From Helicobacter enhydrae (GTDB lineage Bacteria; Campylobacterota; Campylobacteria; Campylobacterales; Helicobacteraceae), in the NCBI RefSeq assembly GCF_001693335.1, contig NZ_CP016503.1, positions 744,001 through 808,000 of the forward strand: a DNA stretch of 64,000 nt, given 5' to 3'. Positions 1-8,762 of the stretch are shown piece after piece; within the stretch, counting starts at the first letter, position 1; each line of letters starts with the position of its first letter. The notes under the pieces were generated by a model, which did not search any database, was not told the origin of the DNA, and was given only the letters and a program-made list of their open reading frames with translations. The translations under genes and the position numbers were made by a program.

Positions 1-152
1 TCATCAGTGAGAGTGAGGTAGTTGAGTTTATCAAGTGCATCACTTGCATTGCTCACCAATTCTCTCAAAAAAATCTCTTTGTTGGAATAAAGAGAGTGAA
101 TCATCAAATCCAAAAGTTGTGAAATCTCTGTTTGAAAAGTATGCTTTGCCAT
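1..152 (-). CDS. htpG: Molecular chaperone HtpG (Hsp90), N-terminal fragment
   Basis: This is the 5' end of a gene that runs off the left edge. The first 50 codons read on the minus strand begin [20 protein letters not shown] and continue with the Hsp90 motif [20 protein letters not shown], which is the first part of the GHKL ATP-binding pocket (the Glu and Asn in ELVSNASDA bind and hydrolyse ATP). HtpG is a cytosolic homodimeric chaperone. The ATG at 150-152 is preceded by AAGGA about 12 bases upstream. Only about 8% of the usual roughly 620 residues is visible, so nothing can be said about the rest. Confidence 0.93.
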   Translation of the reverse strand, partial: MAKHTFQTEISQLLDLMIHSLYSNKEIFLRELVSNASDALDKLNYLTLTD

Positions 153-187
153 TTCTTAATTTTCCTTAACCTTAAATTTTAATGTAA

Positions 188-193
188 ATTATA
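188..193 (-). promoter_or_regulatory. Putative -10 box for htpG
   Basis: On the minus strand this reads TGTTATAAT, an extended -10 with a perfect TATAAT, 36 bases before the htpG start. The 103-base gap is shared with the divergent aminotransferase gene, for which a weaker -10 (TAAAAT, 216-221) lies on the plus strand. No HrcA CIRCE inverted repeat was seen in the gap. Confidence 0.5.
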
Positions 194-255
194 ACAAATC
201 AAATCAAGGTAATGATAAAATTTGGGGCATAGCATCAAATCACAAGGCGTTCGTT

Positions 256-1383
256 ATGATTAAATTTTTAGATTTACAATCCCAATACCAATCTATCAAA
301 GAGGAAATCCATCAAGCGATCGATATGGTGTTACAAAAGGGTGCATTTGTAGGTGGGGAATATTTGGAAAAGTTTCAAGCAGAGTTTGCCCATGCGGTAG
401 GCTCTCAATACGCCCTTGGTGTCGCCAACGGAACAGACGCAATCGAAATCGCCCTCAAAGCTCTCTCTCTCAAACCCAAAAGCGAAGTGATTTTACCAGC
501 CAACACATTTGTCGGATCTCTTGAGGGGATTGTCAATGCAGGACTCACGCCTGTTTTGGTGGATTGTGATGAGGATTATTGTATCAGCCCCCAAGCGATT
601 CAAAAAGCCATCACCCCCAACACTTCTAGCATTATGGCGGTGCATCTCTATGGGAGAATCTGCGATATGCAAAGCATTCTCACCATAGCCCAAAACCACA
701 ATCTCAAAGTCATCGAGGATTGTGCCCAAAGCTTTGGAGCAGAAATCTCTGTGTTTGGGACGAGCAAAAAAGCAGGAAACATCGGTGATGTGGGTTGTTT
801 CAGCTTCTATCCGGGCAAAAATCTAGGAGCTTATGGCGATGGAGGGGCTATCACTTGCAACGATGCAGAAACCTACAAAATCGCCTCAAGTCTTGCCAAT
901 CACGGAAGAAGTGAGAGCAATCGTTATGAACATATTTATCTAGGCAGAAATTCAAGATTAGATGGAATCCAAAGTGCGATTTTGAGTGTGAAGCTCAAAT
1001 ATATCCACCAATGGAATGAGATTCGCAGAGATAACGCACAACTTTATGCACAATATCTCAAAGATTGTTCCAATCTTCTCACCCCCATCATAGATGAAAG
1101 AAATCGTAGCGTATGGCATCTGTATGTTGTTGCCCTAGATGACCCATCAAAACGCCAACACATCATGCAAGCTTTAGCCAATCAGCAGATTCAAACCGCA
1201 ATCCACTACCCCATCCCTCTATCCAAACTCAAGCTCAATACCCAAACCCCCATTCTCGCTAGAAGTCTCCCAAATGCCCATAAATTTTGCGATAGGATCT
1301 TCTCTATTCCTATGGGTGAGCATATTGGAGAAAAAGAGATTGTAGAAATTGCAAAAAGTTTAAAAAGCCTTGAGAATGTCTGA
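256..1383 (+). CDS. DegT/DnrJ/EryC1-family nucleotide-sugar aminotransferase
   Basis: A full-length (375 aa) PLP-dependent aminotransferase of the sugar-nucleotide type. It would transfer an amino group from glutamate to a keto-sugar nucleotide in the cytosol, for LPS or glycan assembly. Visible motifs: ANGTDAI (58-63) for PLP phosphate binding, the aspartate in VIEDCAQ (155) that contacts the pyridine nitrogen, and SFYPGKNLGAYGDGGA with the Schiff-base lysine at 188. The sequence resembles the FdtB/QdtB/WbpE group that makes 3-amino sugars. An acetyltransferase and an oxidoreductase that would complete such a pathway lie 7 kb downstream, not next to it. The exact substrate cannot be read from sequence. 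The gene starts with ATG after a weak AAGG. Confidence 0.88.
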   Translation: MIKFLDLQSQYQSIKEEIHQAIDMVLQKGAFVGGEYLEKFQAEFAHAVGSQYALGVANGTDAIEIALKALSLKPKSEVILPANTFVGSLEGIVNAGLTPVLVDCDEDYCISPQAIQKAITPNTSSIMAVHLYGRICDMQSILTIAQNHNLKVIEDCAQSFGAEISVFGTSKKAGNIGDVGCFSFYPGKNLGAYGDGGAITCNDAETYKIASSLANHGRSESNRYEHIYLGRNSRLDGIQSAILSVKLKYIHQWNEIRRDNAQLYAQYLKDCSNLLTPIIDERNRSVWHLYVVALDDPSKRQHIMQALANQQIQTAIHYPIPLSKLKLNTQTPILARSLPNAHKFCDRIFSIPMGEHIGEKEIVEIAKSLKSLENV

Positions 1384-1434
1384 TTTTTTTTGATAGAATT
1401 GTCCGATTTTTATCTTCAACTTAAGGACGATGTT

Positions 1435-3414
1435 ATGTTTAGAAGTGTTGTTTGGAAGTCGATGATTTTTATTGGCTCATTAAGCTTAGTTGGTTTTATC
1501 CTACTCTCTTTCATCTCTTACAGAGAGGCACGCGAAGGGATTACAGACATCATTCAAGATGTTCAAAAAAATCAAGTGCGTAACAATAAAACTTTTATTG
1601 TGAATCAAGTCGATACAATCAAAACAAACTTGACCAAATTCACAAAAGAACTCGATCTTGTCAAAATGCAAGATCACGCACTATTGGGAAAAATGCTTGC
1701 GAGCTTCTTGGATGCGAGTGATCTTATCTCTGTTTATATTGGTTTTGCCAACAATGGGCATGTTTTGGTTGCCGACGCACTCCAAAGGGAACCCTATGTG
1801 ATGACAATGGAAACCCACAAATACGATGCTAGACAAAGACATTGGTATAAAAACGCAATGCGGACAAAGACTTGGAGCTTGAGCGATGCTTATTATGACA
1901 CACAGACAAAAGAGCTAGTTGTCACAATTTCCATACCTTTGATTGTTGATGGCAGGATTGTTGGTGTGATTGGTGGAGATCTTCCATTGCAAAACATCCG
2001 CGAAGAATTATCAATGGACAAAGTTTCACCAAACTCTTATGATTTTCTAATCGATAATCGCAATATGCTTATTGTGTATCCCAACTCTTCATTGTTGCTC
2101 AAGAAAAATCCAACACTTGATACTTTTATCAACACATTCAAACAAGCTGGGGATGAGAAACCATTCTTCTACAACATCAATGAGCGTCTCAGTTTGACAA
2201 AGATGTGTTCTTCTATCAAAGAATTTGGCTGGACTATCTGTTCTGCAGTTGCCAATGGAGACTATGCAAAACGCCTTAATTCTATTTTGTTCCAACAAGT
2301 AGTGACTACAAGCATTTTGATACTCATCACTTGTGCCGTTCTATTCATATTGATTCGCAAACTTTTAAGCCCAATCAAATCTATCCAAAATGGTCTGCTT
2401 GGATTTTTCTCATTCCTCAATGGAAAATCCAAAAAAACAGAACCTATCAACATCACTTCGCAAGATGAGTTTGGCGTAATGGCACAAATTGTCAATGAAA
2501 ACATCCAAAGCATTGAGGCTCAAATCATCTCCGATCAAACACTCATCACAGAAGCCAAAGATGCAACAAATGAAGTGCAAAAAGGAAACTTCAATGTGAT
2601 CATTCAAGGTTCTACAACCAATGCGTCACTAGAGGAATTCAAAAATAGTGTCAATTCGATGATTCTCACTATCAAAGAACACTTTATCCACATCAACAAA
2701 GCTTTGGAGAATTACACAGCCTACAATTACACAGACAAACTTTCCCTCAACGGCATTCAAGTCCATAGTGCATTGGATACATTAATGCAAAACATCAATA
2801 TGTTGCGTGATTCTCTAGCCTCAATGCTTAGTAGCTCACTCCAACAAGGCAAAGAGCTACAAAGCAAGTCTCTCACACTCAAAGAATCAGTGCAAACTCT
2901 CTTTGATGGAAGCTCCAAACAATCCACTTCACTTCAAGAAAGTGCCAACACAATTCGCAAAATCAATGAAGCGATGGGAATGGTCAATTCCAAAACTCAA
3001 GAAGTAACCAAATACTCTACAGACATTAAAGATGTTATCACCATCATTAGTGATATTGCAGAGCAGACAAACCTCTTGGCACTCAACGCAGCGATTGAAG
3101 CAGCTAGAGCCGGTGAGCATGGGCGTGGATTTGCGGTAGTTGCAGATGAAGTGAGAAAGTTGGCAGAACGCACACAAAAATCACTGAGCGAAATCGAAGC
3201 CAACACCAACACTCTTGTCCAATCTATCGATGAAATGGGCGAGAGTATCAAAGAACAAGCGACAGGTATCTCAAGTATCAATGAAGCGATTTCTGAACTT
3301 GAGAATGTGACAAAACAAAATGTCCAGATCGCCGATGACACAGAAAAAATCGCCAAAGAAGTTGCCAGTATGGCAGATAATATCGTGGGTGAGGCTAGTT
3401 CTAAAAAGTGGTAG
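1435..3414 (+). CDS. Methyl-accepting chemotaxis protein with dCache sensor domain
   Basis: A transmembrane chemoreceptor of 659 aa. The ATG at 1435 is chosen over an upstream in-frame TTG at 1390 because AAGGA (1423-1427) sits 7 bases before it and the protein then opens with a signal-anchor helix (about 9-28). A periplasmic dCache domain (about 30-285), a second membrane helix (about 290-312), a HAMP-like linker and a cytoplasmic signalling domain follow. The hairpin tip of the latter reads [19 protein letters not shown], then [16 protein letters not shown]. In the sensor domain Y130, R135, W137, Y138, Y153, D155 and D182 match the spacing of the known amino-acid-binding dCache motif, so an amino-acid ligand is likely. 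It probably signals through CheA and CheW/CheV; a cheV gene lies at 14.4 kb. Confidence 0.93.
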   Translation: MFRSVVWKSMIFIGSLSLVGFILLSFISYREAREGITDIIQDVQKNQVRNNKTFIVNQVDTIKTNLTKFTKELDLVKMQDHALLGKMLASFLDASDLISVYIGFANNGHVLVADALQREPYVMTMETHKYDARQRHWYKNAMRTKTWSLSDAYYDTQTKELVVTISIPLIVDGRIVGVIGGDLPLQNIREELSMDKVSPNSYDFLIDNRNMLIVYPNSSLLLKKNPTLDTFINTFKQAGDEKPFFYNINERLSLTKMCSSIKEFGWTICSAVANGDYAKRLNSILFQQVVTTSILILITCAVLFILIRKLLSPIKSIQNGLLGFFSFLNGKSKKTEPINITSQDEFGVMAQIVNENIQSIEAQIISDQTLITEAKDATNEVQKGNFNVIIQGSTTNASLEEFKNSVNSMILTIKEHFIHINKALENYTAYNYTDKLSLNGIQVHSALDTLMQNINMLRDSLASMLSSSLQQGKELQSKSLTLKESVQTLFDGSSKQSTSLQESANTIRKINEAMGMVNSKTQEVTKYSTDIKDVITIISDIAEQTNLLALNAAIEAARAGEHGRGFAVVADEVRKLAERTQKSLSEIEANTNTLVQSIDEMGESIKEQATGISSINEAISELENVTKQNVQIADDTEKIAKEVASMADNIVGEASSKKW

Positions 3415-3478
3415 CCTCCACTTCCCCACACCCCACACAAACCCTCTTTACACTCAATCAATAGCACAAGGATAAATG

Positions 3479-4420
3479 ATGAAACTTGCTTTTATTTTCC
3501 CCGGTCAAGGAAGCCAAAGTATCGGAATGGGTCAAGATTTTTTCCAAAACTTTTCTATTGCCAAAGAATTATTTGAATGTGCCAGTGATACACTTGGGCT
3601 CAATATGCAAAACCTACTCTTTGAAGAAAATCCACAAATCAATCTCACACAATACACACAACCTGCGATTTTTTTGGTGAGTGCGATTGCTCATCATATT
3701 TTGCAAGAAGAGAGCAACCTATCCCCCCTCATCGCCCTTGGGCATTCTCTAGGTGAAGTGTCAGCAGTCGCCCTAGCCAATGCGATGAGTTTTGAAGATG
3801 CGATTGCACTCACACACAAACGCGGATTGTTGATGAGTGAAGTTTGTGCAGACAAAGAAGCAGGGATGATGGTGGTAATGGGGCTTGAAGATCACCAACT
3901 TGAAGAGTTTTGCCTCTCCCAAAGAGAAGAGGGCAAAGAAATATGGTGTGCCAACTACAATGGCGAGGGGCAAGTGGTGATAGCAGGGAAAAAAGCAGAT
4001 CTCCTCTCTTGTGAATCCTCATTCAAAGCACTCGGAGCCAAAAGAGCCTTGCTCCTCCCCATCTCGATTGCAAGTCACTGCCCACTACTTGAGGGAATGT
4101 GTCAAGATTTCCAGATTTTGTTGCAAGAGACAATCACCAATGATTTTTCTCATCAGATTCTATCCAATGCGACTTTGCAACCCTATACGACCAAACAAGA
4201 GGCGATTCCTTTGCTCACACAGCAACTCACAATGCCCGTGCTTTATAAACAAAGTATCCAAAAAGTTGCACAAGAGGTGGAAATGTTTATCGAGTTTGGC
4301 AATGGCAATGTCCTCAAAGGACTAAACAGACGAATCACAGACAAACCCACACTCACTATCAGCGACACAGCCTCACTCAAAGAGTGCCTACAACAACTCA
4401 ACACAAAGGAATCCCTATGA
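3479..4420 (+). CDS. fabD: Malonyl-CoA:ACP transacylase
   Basis: FabD moves malonyl groups from CoA to acyl-carrier protein, supplying type II fatty-acid synthesis in the cytosol. The protein (313 aa) has the family landmarks: N-terminal FPGQGSQ, GHSLGE with the nucleophile Ser90, the malonate-binding Arg115 in THKRG, and catalytic His200 in ASHCPLL. Two ATGs are adjacent (3476 and 3479); the second is 6 bases after AAGGA (3468-3472) and is preferred. Its stop overlaps the mtnN start in an ATGA arrangement, suggesting translational coupling. Confidence 0.95.
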   Translation: MKLAFIFPGQGSQSIGMGQDFFQNFSIAKELFECASDTLGLNMQNLLFEENPQINLTQYTQPAIFLVSAIAHHILQEESNLSPLIALGHSLGEVSAVALANAMSFEDAIALTHKRGLLMSEVCADKEAGMMVVMGLEDHQLEEFCLSQREEGKEIWCANYNGEGQVVIAGKKADLLSCESSFKALGAKRALLLPISIASHCPLLEGMCQDFQILLQETITNDFSHQILSNATLQPYTTKQEAIPLLTQQLTMPVLYKQSIQKVAQEVEMFIEFGNGNVLKGLNRRITDKPTLTISDTASLKECLQQLNTKESL

Positions 4421-5106
4421 ACATCGCAATACTCGGAGCAATGCAAGAAGAAATCACCCCATTTCTAGAGAAATTCCCCAACCACACATCAGAGGAAGTT
4501 GGGGGCAATACATTTTACAAAATCCCTTATGGCAACCACACTTTGATTTTGGCTTATAGCAAAATTGGCAAGGTGCATTCCGCATTGAGTGCTAGCACGA
4601 TGATTTTGCATTTCAAATGCCAGAAGCTTATATTCAGTGGGGTCGCAGGTAGTCTCAACCCCTCGCTCAAAGTGGGCGATCTCATCATCGCAGACAAACT
4701 TTGCCAATACGATGTGGATATTACTGCCTTTGGGCATCCGCTAGGTTTCATCCCCCAAAGCAGTGTTTATATCCACGCAGATTCTCATCTCAACCAAATC
4801 GCTAGAGAAGTCGCACAGCAAAAGGGGATCAAACTACAAGAGGGGATCATCGCAAGTGGAGATAGCTTCATCGCCGACACTGCCAAAAAGCAATGGATCA
4901 TCCAACATTTCCAAGCCGATGCTGTAGAAATGGAGGGGGCAAGTGTCGCCAATGTTTGCCATTTGCTAAGTGTGCCATTTTGTATCTTGCGTTCTATTAG
5001 CGATAGTGCAGACGGAGAAGCTGATATGAGCTTTGATGAATTTCTAGAACTCAGTGCCAAAGCCTCTGCGGATTTTGTAGAAGCAATGCTAGCAAAAGGA
5101 CTTTAA
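4417..5106 (+). CDS. mtnN: 5'-methylthioadenosine/S-adenosylhomocysteine (and probable aminodeoxyfutalosine) nucleosidase
   Basis: A 229-aa Pfs/MtnN nucleosidase that cleaves the glycosidic bond of MTA and SAH. In Campylobacterota homologues also act on 6-amino-6-deoxyfutalosine in menaquinone synthesis; this second role is inferred from the lineage. The fold's signatures are visible: GAMQEEI with acid/base Glu12, FSGVAGS, SGDSF, VEMEGAS with Glu173, and SDSADG with the catalytic aspartate at 196. The start is the ATG overlapping the fabD stop, 6 bases after AAAGGA (4405-4410). An upstream in-frame ATG at 4384 lies inside fabD, lacks a ribosome site and gives an unlikely N-terminus. Confidence 0.94.
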   Translation: MNIAILGAMQEEITPFLEKFPNHTSEEVGGNTFYKIPYGNHTLILAYSKIGKVHSALSASTMILHFKCQKLIFSGVAGSLNPSLKVGDLIIADKLCQYDVDITAFGHPLGFIPQSSVYIHADSHLNQIAREVAQQKGIKLQEGIIASGDSFIADTAKKQWIIQHFQADAVEMEGASVANVCHLLSVPFCILRSISDSADGEADMSFDEFLELSAKASADFVEAMLAKGL

Positions 5107-5116
5107 GGATCACACT

Positions 5117-5554
5117 TTGAGAAATGCTTTTAGTATGCTTGAGCTTGTTTTTGTGATTGTCATCATCGGGATTTTGAGTGCAATCGCTATCCCAAAATTC
5201 AATGTCACACGCACCGACGCACAAAGTGTGAGTATCCAAAGCGACATCACTCTAGCTATCAGTGCCATTCAACGCGAGATTTTCGCCAATGATGTCCAGC
5301 CACAAGCAGTCAATATCCAATGGCTATACAAAACCGCAGGGTTTAGCCCATCGCGTTGGATCATCGATCAACAAGCGATCACCCTTGCTAGAGACGGGCA
5401 AGTGGATACGGCAAACTCTTGCATTCGGCTTGAGCTTGATTCACAGCAAACCCTCCTCCTGCATTTCACTCCCAAGCCCAACTCCCCACTTTGCTCCAAA
5501 CTCGCCTCTTTCTACCAAAATGGAACCCAACGATTCCCACTTTTCAGCCACTAA
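5117..5554 (+). CDS. Type II/IV pseudopilin with prepilin N-terminal methylation motif
   Basis: A 145-aa protein beginning MRNAFSMLELVFVIVIIGIL, a type III (prepilin) signal: short basic leader, cleavage before the Phe, Glu at mature position 5 and a hydrophobic helix ending in IAIPKF. The residue before the cleavage site is Ala rather than the usual Gly. The start is TTG at 5117 with AAGGA (5105-5109) 7 bases upstream; the ATG at 5135 would remove the leader. The C-terminal part has a cysteine pair (SCIRLEL and PLCSKL). Campylobacterota use such pseudopilins in DNA uptake (C. jejuni Cts proteins), which is the likely role. It overlaps the next pseudopilin by 35 bases. Confidence 0.8.
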   Translation: MRNAFSMLELVFVIVIIGILSAIAIPKFNVTRTDAQSVSIQSDITLAISAIQREIFANDVQPQAVNIQWLYKTAGFSPSRWIIDQQAITLARDGQVDTANSCIRLELDSQQTLLLHFTPKPNSPLCSKLASFYQNGTQRFPLFSH

Positions 5555-5954
5555 TCCCGCCTTTAGCCTCCTTGAACTCATTTTGTGCCTGATCATTCTC
5601 TCTGCCCTAGCCTCAATCTATCTCCCCAAACTCCCCAATCTCAACCAAGCCAAATGCCTCCAGCACCTTAGAGAAAAACTCAACCACGCAAACTCCCAAT
5701 TCACCCAACTCTACGCCCAAAAACTCCTTGATGATGCCCCCATCCACCCGATGCCTATTTTGCAATCGCTCACCCAGACACAAAATCCGCGGTGCTTTTT
5801 TGCCTTGCAAGGACGCAAACTCATCGCCCACATCCTCTCCACCAAGCTTGTTTTCAACATCGAGCCATACAACCTCTCAAGCAAACCAAAAATCTATTGC
5901 AACCTCTCAAACCCCCTATGCCAAAAATTTCTAGGTAAAAAATTACAAAAATAA
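5520..5954 (+). CDS. Second pseudopilin-like protein
   Basis: A 144-aa protein starting MEPNDSHFSATNPAFSLLEL, then a hydrophobic segment ending IYLPKLP. As in the gene before it, the prepilin motif has Ala at -1, Phe at +1 and Glu at +5. The ATG at 5520 lies inside the preceding gene (35-base overlap), so translation is probably coupled; no good ribosome site is visible. Four cysteines lie in the C-terminal half (AKCLQH, PRCFFA, IYCNLS, PLCQKF), suggesting disulfides in the periplasm. The two proteins would be minor pseudopilins of the same uptake or secretion machine; its ATPase and secretin are not in this window. Confidence 0.7.
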   Translation: MEPNDSHFSATNPAFSLLELILCLIILSALASIYLPKLPNLNQAKCLQHLREKLNHANSQFTQLYAQKLLDDAPIHPMPILQSLTQTQNPRCFFALQGRKLIAHILSTKLVFNIEPYNLSSKPKIYCNLSNPLCQKFLGKKLQK

Positions 5955-5996
5955 TTTAAAATTTATTTTTCAATTCACTTTTTGGAGTCTTTACCT

Positions 5997-6686
5997 ATGC
6001 GAAAATTTTTATTGACCTTTTTGACATTTTTTTCTTTTTGTTTTGCGGAATTACGCGTCGTCGAACAAACAAAAGAAATCTTTAGTGGATTTTTTGGTGG
6101 AGTTAGTATCGGAGTGGGAGCAAACGCCCTCACATTCAACAACATTTACACCCCAACGACCAAAAAACTCTTAGAACGCAACCAAAGCTTCGCTTCTTTT
6201 GTCCTTAGTGCCAAATTGGGTTGGTATCATTACATTATCCCCACCATTGGATTGCGTTATTACTACAACCTAGACCTCAATCTCACACCCTTTGGAGAGT
6301 TCAATATGCCACAAAAAGGCACTTATGACGCCTATGGATTCTCCACAGCACACACTCTCAATGTGGATACGATGATTCAAGTCTTCCAAGAAAATCGCCT
6401 AAGCATTGATGCGATTGCAGGTATGGGGATGGGAGCGATCGTGGGAGAAACCTATGCCAAACAAGGCGATCTCATCTACAAATCACTTTTAGGCGACCCT
6501 AGCTCATATCTCAACTTTGATTTTCGATTCAATCTTGGTGTGCGTGCGATGGTGGATCGTCGCTATGGAGTAGAGTTTATGATGCGTTTGCCTGTAGTTC
6601 CCACCACGATCTACAAAGAAGGCAACAGCAATGCCAAACAAGCCCCATTTTATTTCACGCTTGATTTTATCGCGGAGCGATTTTGA
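5997..6686 (+). CDS. Helicobacter-type outer-membrane beta-barrel protein
   Basis: A 229-aa exported protein. MRKFLLTFLTFFSFCFA is a signal peptide with probable cleavage after FCFA. The remainder alternates short hydrophobic and polar stretches and contains FFGGVSIGVGANALTF, GLRYYYNL and FDFRFNLGVRAMV, typical of the small outer-membrane barrels of Helicobacter. It ends ...FYFTLDFIAERF with a C-terminal Phe, the usual assembly signal for the BAM machinery. The ATG at 5997 is chosen over an in-frame TTG at 5982; GGAG lies 9 bases upstream. Function unknown: porin, adhesin and structural roles are all possible. Confidence 0.75.
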   Translation: MRKFLLTFLTFFSFCFAELRVVEQTKEIFSGFFGGVSIGVGANALTFNNIYTPTTKKLLERNQSFASFVLSAKLGWYHYIIPTIGLRYYYNLDLNLTPFGEFNMPQKGTYDAYGFSTAHTLNVDTMIQVFQENRLSIDAIAGMGMGAIVGETYAKQGDLIYKSLLGDPSSYLNFDFRFNLGVRAMVDRRYGVEFMMRLPVVPTTIYKEGNSNAKQAPFYFTLDFIAERF

Positions 6687-6689
6687 GGC

Positions 6690-8276
6690 GTGAAAAAACT
6701 ACTAGATTGCTTTGACTACATCAAACGCTATGAGGTGCATATCACCCACTCCCTATTCATCCTCATAGAGTGTTTTTTGCTCAAAAAACACAACCAAATC
6801 AAACCACTTCTAGAGCTTGCACGCAAACGCAAAAAAATCCACGCCCCATTTTCTCAAGCCCTCGCAGAGATTTTCCCTGATTTCATTCCCCCCAATCTCA
6901 ATCTCAACCTCCCCAAAATCCTCAAAGTCGTCGATGAGACCCCTATCTCTCTTTTGAGCGATTTTTTGGACCACATCACCCAGAAGCAGACAAACCACCA
7001 GCTCTATTTCCATTCCACCCCTTTGGAGCTTAGCACGCTACTCATCGCACTGCTTGAGATTCAAGAGGGTGAGAGTATCTACAATCCGTGCTTTGGGATT
7101 GGTAGCTTGTTTCTCAAACTCCCTCAAACAAGCCCTATCTATGGAGAGGAGCTTGATGAGCAATCAAGCAAGATCGCCAAAATACTCTGCCAACTCAGTG
7201 GGCATTCAGAGGTGCATTTGCATTGCAATGACATTTTGCAGGATTCGAGTTTTCGCACACAAGAGGGGTTTGAGCAATTCGACAAAATCATCTGCAACCC
7301 CCCGCTCAACACACACATCGGCACCCAATACATTCGCGATGACGCACGATTTGGTGGGATCTTTTCCAAACTCTATCCTGAGCTGATTTTCCTCTCCCAC
7401 TCTCTAGTGCATCTCAAACGCAAGGGCGTTTTCCTCCTACGCACCTCAATTTTCAAAAACCAATCCCTAGAGCAAAAGCTCAAAACCGCCCTCCAAAACA
7501 AAATAGAATGTATCATCGAGCTACCCAAAAACCTCTTCCCATTCCAAACCCACGATTTTTGCATTCTCATTCTCACCCACAATGCCCAAGAGATTTTCCA
7601 CATCGACGCTTCAAGCTTTTATCTCAAAAGTGGGCGTTACAACAAGCTCACCCACCTTGACACTATCCTCTCACTCTACCAAAGCAAAAGCACCTCCCCA
7701 CACTCCAAAAAACTCAAAGACCTTGATTCGCTTTTTGCCACCACCCCGACCCATTCCCCCTCCCTCCAACTCCACCAAATCGCCTCTATCTCAAGGGGGC
7801 AACGCGTCTATGGGGGCAAAAAAGATAGCAAAATAGAGTTTTTTGAAATCGGAGTGAATGACTTCGCCCCTTTGGGCTTCACAGAGCACTCTAGTCATCG
7901 ACGCCAACAAGGCGATGTCCAAAAAATCCAACAATACGCCCTCAAACCCTACGACATCCTCATCACTCTACGCTCCAACACTCCCAAACTCACCATCCTC
8001 CCCCCCACGCTCCCCCACACCTACATCGCAAATGTCGGGATCATCGTCCTTTCAGCCACTGATTCTTTGCACGCTCAAGCCCTGTTTATGTATCTGCTCA
8101 GCCACCAAGCCCAAAACACTCTCCAAGAAATCACAGATTTGCCCAGTATCGCCAACCTCCCAATCCCCCAAGATTTTTTGCGTTATGCCTCAAAGTTTGG
8201 GGAGTTTCTCACCCTAGCTCAAGAGCAAAAAGACTTCGAGCAAAAACTCCAAGAGTTCAAAACCTCACTACAATAA
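6690..8276 (+). CDS. HsdM-like N6-adenine DNA methylase fused to a target-recognition-like region
   Basis: A 528-aa protein with a type I methylase core. The AdoMet-binding motif I is degenerate (NPCFGIGSLFLKL where DPACGSGGFL is usual), followed by acidic IYGEELDEQ and the catalytic motif IV NPPL. After about residue 360 it reads like a specificity region (HQIASISRGQRVYGGKKD..., then LKPYDILITLRS and NVGIIVLSA), as in HsdS half-subunits. No restriction subunit is adjacent. The start is GTG directly behind the outer-membrane protein stop. It could be a solitary methyltransferase, a regulator, or an inactive relic; the weak motif I makes activity uncertain. Confidence 0.7.
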   Translation: MKKLLDCFDYIKRYEVHITHSLFILIECFLLKKHNQIKPLLELARKRKKIHAPFSQALAEIFPDFIPPNLNLNLPKILKVVDETPISLLSDFLDHITQKQTNHQLYFHSTPLELSTLLIALLEIQEGESIYNPCFGIGSLFLKLPQTSPIYGEELDEQSSKIAKILCQLSGHSEVHLHCNDILQDSSFRTQEGFEQFDKIICNPPLNTHIGTQYIRDDARFGGIFSKLYPELIFLSHSLVHLKRKGVFLLRTSIFKNQSLEQKLKTALQNKIECIIELPKNLFPFQTHDFCILILTHNAQEIFHIDASSFYLKSGRYNKLTHLDTILSLYQSKSTSPHSKKLKDLDSLFATTPTHSPSLQLHQIASISRGQRVYGGKKDSKIEFFEIGVNDFAPLGFTEHSSHRRQQGDVQKIQQYALKPYDILITLRSNTPKLTILPPTLPHTYIANVGIIVLSATDSLHAQALFMYLLSHQAQNTLQEITDLPSIANLPIPQDFLRYASKFGEFLTLAQEQKDFEQKLQEFKTSLQ

Positions 8277-8285
8277 AGGATCATT

Positions 8286-8762
8286 ATGCACACGATTGCC
8301 TCCTCCATACGCGATGTCAAACACGGCAAAAACACCCGAGTCATCACCCCTTGCAATCTCTATGAATGCACACTAGGCGATGATGTGTTTGTCGGACCTT
8401 TCGTAGAAATCCAGTCCAACGCCCACATCGGTGCAAGGACTAGAATCCAAAGCCATAGCTTCATCTGCTCCCTTGTGCATATTGGAGAGGATTGCTTCAT
8501 CGGACATGGCGTGATGTTTATCAATGATTTGTTTTCAGAGGGCTTCCCTGCCCCAACGCCCCAAGATTGGCGACCCACCCACATCGGCAATCGCGTATCC
8601 ATAGGCTCCAATGCCACGATTTTGCCCATATCCATCTGTGATGATGTTGTGATCGGAGCAGGAAGCGTCGTAACCCGCGACATCACCACAAGTGGGATCT
8701 ATGCAGGCAACCCCGCCCGTCAAATAGCCCCACTCCCAAGGAAAAACCATGCAAAAATTTAA
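8286..8762 (+). CDS. Left-handed beta-helix acyltransferase (WbpD/FdtC-like)
   Basis: A 158-aa hexapeptide-repeat transferase. Imperfect [LIV]-G-x4 turns run through most of the protein (VFVGPFVEI, AHIGARTRI, VHIGEDCFIGHGVMF, THIGNRVSIGSNATI, VVIGAGSVV) and it closes with the family's YAGNPARQI. Such proteins are trimers that acetylate amino sugars attached to UDP or dTDP. The ATG at 8286 follows AAAGGA. The last 14 bases overlap the oxidoreductase, so the two are co-translated. With the aminotransferase at 256-1383 they would form an oxidation, transamination and N-acylation set; the sugar is not determined. Confidence 0.88.
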   Translation: MHTIASSIRDVKHGKNTRVITPCNLYECTLGDDVFVGPFVEIQSNAHIGARTRIQSHSFICSLVHIGEDCFIGHGVMFINDLFSEGFPAPTPQDWRPTHIGNRVSIGSNATILPISICDDVVIGAGSVVTRDITTSGIYAGNPARQIAPLPRKNHAKI

